In this document: in pieces, positions 6,502 through 9,009 of the stretch
Layout: every line of letters begins with the position of its first letter
Position numbering within the stretch: position 1 is the stretch's first letter
NCBI GenBank assembly: GCA_029934915.1
Contig: JAOZLI010000099.1
Location: forward strand, 1-9,009
DNA length: 9,009 nt
From: Desulfocapsa sp.
Lineage (GTDB): Bacteria > Desulfobacterota > Desulfobulbia > Desulfobulbales > Desulfocapsaceae
Reading direction: 5' to 3'
Position numbers and translations under genes: made by a program
Notes under the pieces: model-generated
Seen by the model: the letters and a program-made list of their open reading frames with translations, nothing else
Database searches by the model: none
What the model was told of the DNA's origin: nothing

Positions 6502-7137
6502 TTACGATTTAAATTTCATCCCGTTAATCATGGAAGAGATAAGTCCTTCCGGTGATCTCACTTCATTCCAAATCACAATATATACATGAACAAAGGCGAA
6601 AATGATAAAGTACCACATCAATAAGTGATGAATAAACCGACCATTCTGTTGAGAGCCGAAAATTGCATTGCCAATGCCCTGCCAGGTGGCAGCCTCAGGG
6701 AACAGCAGATAAAAACCTGCAATTAATTGAAAAACAGCAGCAATTATTGTCAGGATGTAACTCATTCCGGCCATCACATTATGTCCGGGACGATCATCGT
6801 GCTTGTCACTCACGTAGCTGTAATACCCAAGTGTCGTGGTCAGGCTTTTGATATTACGAGGAGTGATGGGCAGAAAATCCCAGATCCGCTCCTGACGATT
6901 GCCAAAGAAAAACAAAAATATTCTCACTCCTATTGCGGCAGTGAAGAGATATCCTGCCAGGAAATGCCAGTAGCGCATGGTGGCCATGGGAAAAGAAACA
7001 CTGCCTTCAAGGGTGGTGTTGGTCCACGGGGTATTTATATAGAACCCCGTTACCACAAGTGCAATAATAGATAGCACCAGCGACCAGTGGTATAAGCGGA
7101 GCAGGATTCCCCACACCTTTGTTTTTTCGTAGTTCAT
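6502..7137 (-). CDS. hyaC: Hydrogenase b-type cytochrome subunit (quinone-reducing membrane anchor)
   Basis: The 211-residue protein has four clear hydrophobic helices at roughly residues 15-35, 55-78, 122-146 and 168-190, the architecture of the Ni/Fe-hydrogenase b-type cytochrome family (HyaC/HupC/HydC). Histidines placed in or near the helices include H17 (LYHWS), H58 (YWHFLAGY), H119 (GHN), H170/H171 (FIHHLL) and H184 (FVHVY); by family knowledge a subset binds two b hemes. The protein takes electrons from the small-subunit Fe-S chain and passes them to quinone. The N-terminus starts in the cytoplasm and no signal peptide is visible. A GAGGG ribosome binding site (7144-7148) lies 6 bases before the ATG. 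The stop codon is only 3 bases before hypF, which couples the structural genes to the maturation genes. Confidence 0.93.
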   Translation of the reverse strand: MNYEKTKVWGILLRLYHWSLVLSIIALVVTGFYINTPWTNTTLEGSVSFPMATMRYWHFLAGYLFTAAIGVRIFLFFFGNRQERIWDFLPITPRNIKSLTTTLGYYSYVSDKHDDRPGHNVMAGMSYILTIIAAVFQLIAGFYLLFPEAATWQGIGNAIFGSQQNGRFIHHLLMWYFIIFAFVHVYIVIWNEVRSPEGLISSMINGMKFKS

Positions 7138-7154
7138 AACAATCCCTCTCGTCG

Positions 7155-8855
7155 TTAGAGTGCTTTGACTTTACTTATCTCCTGTCCGTTCTGATCAACC
7201 GTATGTACTGCGCAGGCAATACAAGGGTCGAAGGAATGGACGGTACGCAAAAGTTCCAGGGGTTGTTCTGCATCGGCCACAGGATTCCCCACAAGGGATG
7301 CTTCATAAGGGCCGGCTACACCATCAGCATCTCGTGGACCTGCATTCCAGGTGGAAGGTACAACGCACTGATAATTTTTGATCTTACCATCCCTGATAAC
7401 GATCCAGTGAGAGAGGATTCCGCGTGGTGCTTCGTGTATTCCGTAACCCTGTTGTTCACCCTGTGGAAATACCGGTTTATTAAAGATCTCAAGATCGCCC
7501 TTACCGATATTATCCACCAGCAGTTCCCAGTGTTTAATGGCAAGGTCACCAAGCATGGAGGCGCGAACCGCTCGTGCCACATGACGACCAAGGGTTGAGT
7601 GAAGAACTTCAGGCCCAACAGTAACACCTGCCACGCTGGAAACCAGTGACAGTGCATTGTTAACGTTTTCGATGATGGGTTTATGGCCCTGTGCATACCC
7701 AACAAGCATCTGGGCAAGGGGACCAACCTGCATGGGTTTACCCTGGAAGCGGGGTGCCTTAATCCAGGAATACTTGCCATCATCCTGGAAGTCGCTATAC
7801 TTGGGAATGGTGTCTTCTTCGTATGGATGTTTTGACCAGTCGCCGTCATACCAGGCATGTGTGATATTCTCCACCACGTTGTCACGGAAATAGTCATCGT
7901 TGAAGGAGGTGATGCCTTTGACGGTGCTTAGATCCCCGTCCATGATGGTGCCGCCGGGCAGATCAAATTTAGTGGAATTGGTGTTGAGCACCATATCCGG
8001 TGTTGCCAGATAATTTTTCACGCCAGCGCCGTAGGGGAGCCAGTCTTTATAGAGGGCACCAACAGCTACAACATCTGGCAGATAGACCTGCTGGATAAAG
8101 CCTCGTACCTCTTCAAGCAGTTGTTTGATCCAGTAGAGACGCTCCATATTCAGGGCCGAATCACTGTCCGGGTTGAGTGCTGTGGTCACACCACCAACGG
8201 AAAGGTTCTGGATATGGGGGTTCTTGCCGGAGATAATTCCAAGGGCCTGGGTGGCTTTTCTTTGGTAATCAAGGGATTCCAGATAGTGGGAAACGGCCAT
8301 GAGGTTTGCCTCAGGTGGCAGTTTCATGGCTGGGTGTCCCCAGTAGCCGTTGGCAAAGGGGCCAAGCTGACCGGAGTCAACCAGAGCTTTCAGCTTTCCT
8401 TTTACCGCTGCAAAACGTTTAGCACTGTTGCCGGGCCAGTCAGAAAGCGAATTAGCAAGAGCCGCTGTCTTTTTCGGATCAGCTGACAGAGCTGACACAA
8501 CATCCACCCAGTCAAGGGCTGAGAGCACATAGAAGTGAACAATGTGATCCTGCAGGGCATGGATAGACATTACAATATTTCTGACATACTGAGCATTTAT
8601 TGGAATCTCCATGCCAAGTGCATTTTCTACTGCTCGCACTGAAGCCAGAGCATGAACTGTGGTACAGACACCACAGATTCGCTGGGTGAAGAGCCATGCA
8701 TCCCGGGGATCACGTCCCTGGAGGATGGTCTCAATTCCACGGAACATCTGTCCAGATGACCATGCTTTGGTCACCTGCCCGTTGTCGATTTCTGCATCAA
8801 TTCGTAGGTGACCCTCAATTCTGGTGATGGGGTCGATTGTTATTCGCTGAACCAT
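7155..8855 (-). CDS. hyaB: [NiFe] hydrogenase large (catalytic) subunit
   Basis: This 566-residue protein is the normal length for a group 1 large subunit, the subunit that binds the Ni-Fe(CN)2CO site and splits H2. The N-terminal motif is RICGVCTTVH with C61, C64 and H68; the conserved glutamate segment RIEGH is at 12-16. The C-terminal motif DPCIACAVH has C545, C548 and H551. The four cysteines are the expected metal ligands, and the first ligand of the second pair is cysteine, not selenocysteine. Fifteen residues follow H551 (starting TVDQ); by family knowledge the maturation protease cuts after this histidine once nickel is in place, and a suitable protease is encoded at 1321-1833. The gene follows the small subunit and precedes the cytochrome b by 17 bases. 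The cytochrome partner makes a membrane-bound uptake enzyme most likely. The exact subgroup (1b, 1c or 1d) cannot be fixed by eye; hupL and hydB are alternative symbols. Confidence 0.97.
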   Translation of the reverse strand: MVQRITIDPITRIEGHLRIDAEIDNGQVTKAWSSGQMFRGIETILQGRDPRDAWLFTQRICGVCTTVHALASVRAVENALGMEIPINAQYVRNIVMSIHALQDHIVHFYVLSALDWVDVVSALSADPKKTAALANSLSDWPGNSAKRFAAVKGKLKALVDSGQLGPFANGYWGHPAMKLPPEANLMAVSHYLESLDYQRKATQALGIISGKNPHIQNLSVGGVTTALNPDSDSALNMERLYWIKQLLEEVRGFIQQVYLPDVVAVGALYKDWLPYGAGVKNYLATPDMVLNTNSTKFDLPGGTIMDGDLSTVKGITSFNDDYFRDNVVENITHAWYDGDWSKHPYEEDTIPKYSDFQDDGKYSWIKAPRFQGKPMQVGPLAQMLVGYAQGHKPIIENVNNALSLVSSVAGVTVGPEVLHSTLGRHVARAVRASMLGDLAIKHWELLVDNIGKGDLEIFNKPVFPQGEQQGYGIHEAPRGILSHWIVIRDGKIKNYQCVVPSTWNAGPRDADGVAGPYEASLVGNPVADAEQPLELLRTVHSFDPCIACAVHTVDQNGQEISKVKAL

Positions 8856-8862
8856 AAGTTTT

Positions 8863-8868
8863 CTCCTT
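8863..8868 (-). promoter_or_regulatory. Shine-Dalgarno site of the large-subunit gene
   Basis: AAGGAG on the minus strand lies 7 bases before the ATG at 8853-8855, just after the small-subunit stop codon. It is a strong ribosome binding site and supports the chosen start, which is immediately followed by the conserved N-terminal ITIDPITRIEGH segment. Confidence 0.75.
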
Positions 8869-8869
8869 A

Positions 8870-9009
8870 TTATCCTTTCTTAAGTACAGATTTGCCAATA
8901 CCTACCACCGCATGAATGGCAGCTCCAGCTGCTGCGACGCCAAGTATCTTTTTGCCGGCACTGTCAGCATCTGTGACAATTCCGGTTCCTGGAATGGAAA
9001 CTTGTGGAA
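8870..9009 (-). CDS. hyaA: [NiFe] hydrogenase small subunit, C-terminal end (partial)
   Basis: Only the last 45 codons are present; the gene runs off the right edge, and the reading frame ends in TAA at 8870-8872. The visible peptide begins PQVSIPGTGIVTDADSAGKK, continues with a hydrophobic alanine/glycine/valine-rich segment holding one histidine (IHAVVGIG), and ends in the basic tail KSVLKKG. This fits the C-terminal membrane helix by which group 1 small subunits anchor to the cytoplasmic membrane and contact cytochrome b. The small subunit carries the Fe-S chain that moves electrons away from the Ni-Fe site, but the cluster-binding cysteines and the Tat signal lie outside the window, so oxygen tolerance cannot be judged. 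The stop codon is 14 bases before the large-subunit start, the normal small-then-large order. The identification rests on position and the anchor-like tail; symbols hupS or hydA would serve equally well. Confidence 0.85.
   Translation of the reverse strand, partial: PQVSIPGTGIVTDADSAGKKILGVAAAGAAIHAVVGIGKSVLKKG

Noticed and set aside
7316..7897. 193-codon open frame on the minus strand inside the large-subunit gene
   Set aside because: It is an alternative frame of the hydrogenase large subunit, which is full length and carries all catalytic motifs; the alternative protein has no recognisable features.
7155..8855. NiFeSe-type large subunit
   Set aside because: The C-terminal motif has cysteine at both positions (C545 and C548) and no in-frame TGA; it is a standard [NiFe] enzyme.

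Overview
The window carries a single, tightly packed gene cluster read entirely on the minus strand, from the right edge to about position 258. It encodes a membrane-bound uptake [NiFe] hydrogenase of the group 1 type together with a full set of maturation proteins. In transcription order the genes are: the C-terminal end of the small subunit (cut by the right edge), the large catalytic subunit, a b-type cytochrome membrane anchor, hypF, hypC, hypD, hypE, a HyaD/HybD/HupD-type maturation endopeptidase, hypA and hypB. Neighbours overlap or are separated by at most 17 bases, and no promoter-sized gap occurs, so the whole set is probably one operon whose promoter lies beyond the right edge.

The genes form one biochemical programme. 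HypF and HypE make the cyanide ligands of the active-site iron. HypC and HypD assemble the Fe(CN)2CO unit. HypA and HypB deliver nickel. The endopeptidase trims the C-terminus of the large subunit after metal insertion. The mature large and small subunits dock on the cytochrome b, through the small subunit's C-terminal helix, and pass electrons from H2 into the quinone pool. The large subunit has ordinary cysteine ligands (CxxC at both ends), not selenocysteine.

Positions 1-257, downstream of hypB, hold no supportable gene. They contain a nested palindromic structure. A GC-rich pair of inverted REP-like units with GTAG heads (about 102-179) sits inside a long, almost perfect terminal inverted repeat (62-88 with 190-216). 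The repeat is flanked at its exact ends by an 8-base direct repeat (54-61 and 217-224). This looks like a small non-autonomous mobile element carrying, or built around, a REPIN, and it lies in the 3' untranslated region of the operon. It is the least ordinary part of the window.

The organism is a Gram-negative-type bacterium with moderate GC content. The protein sequences and the hydrogenase-plus-hyp arrangement would fit an anaerobic sulfur- or metal-metabolising member of Desulfobacterota (for example Desulfobulbales-like), but this is an impression from sequence style. A gammaproteobacterium, where GTAG-headed REPs are common, cannot be excluded.
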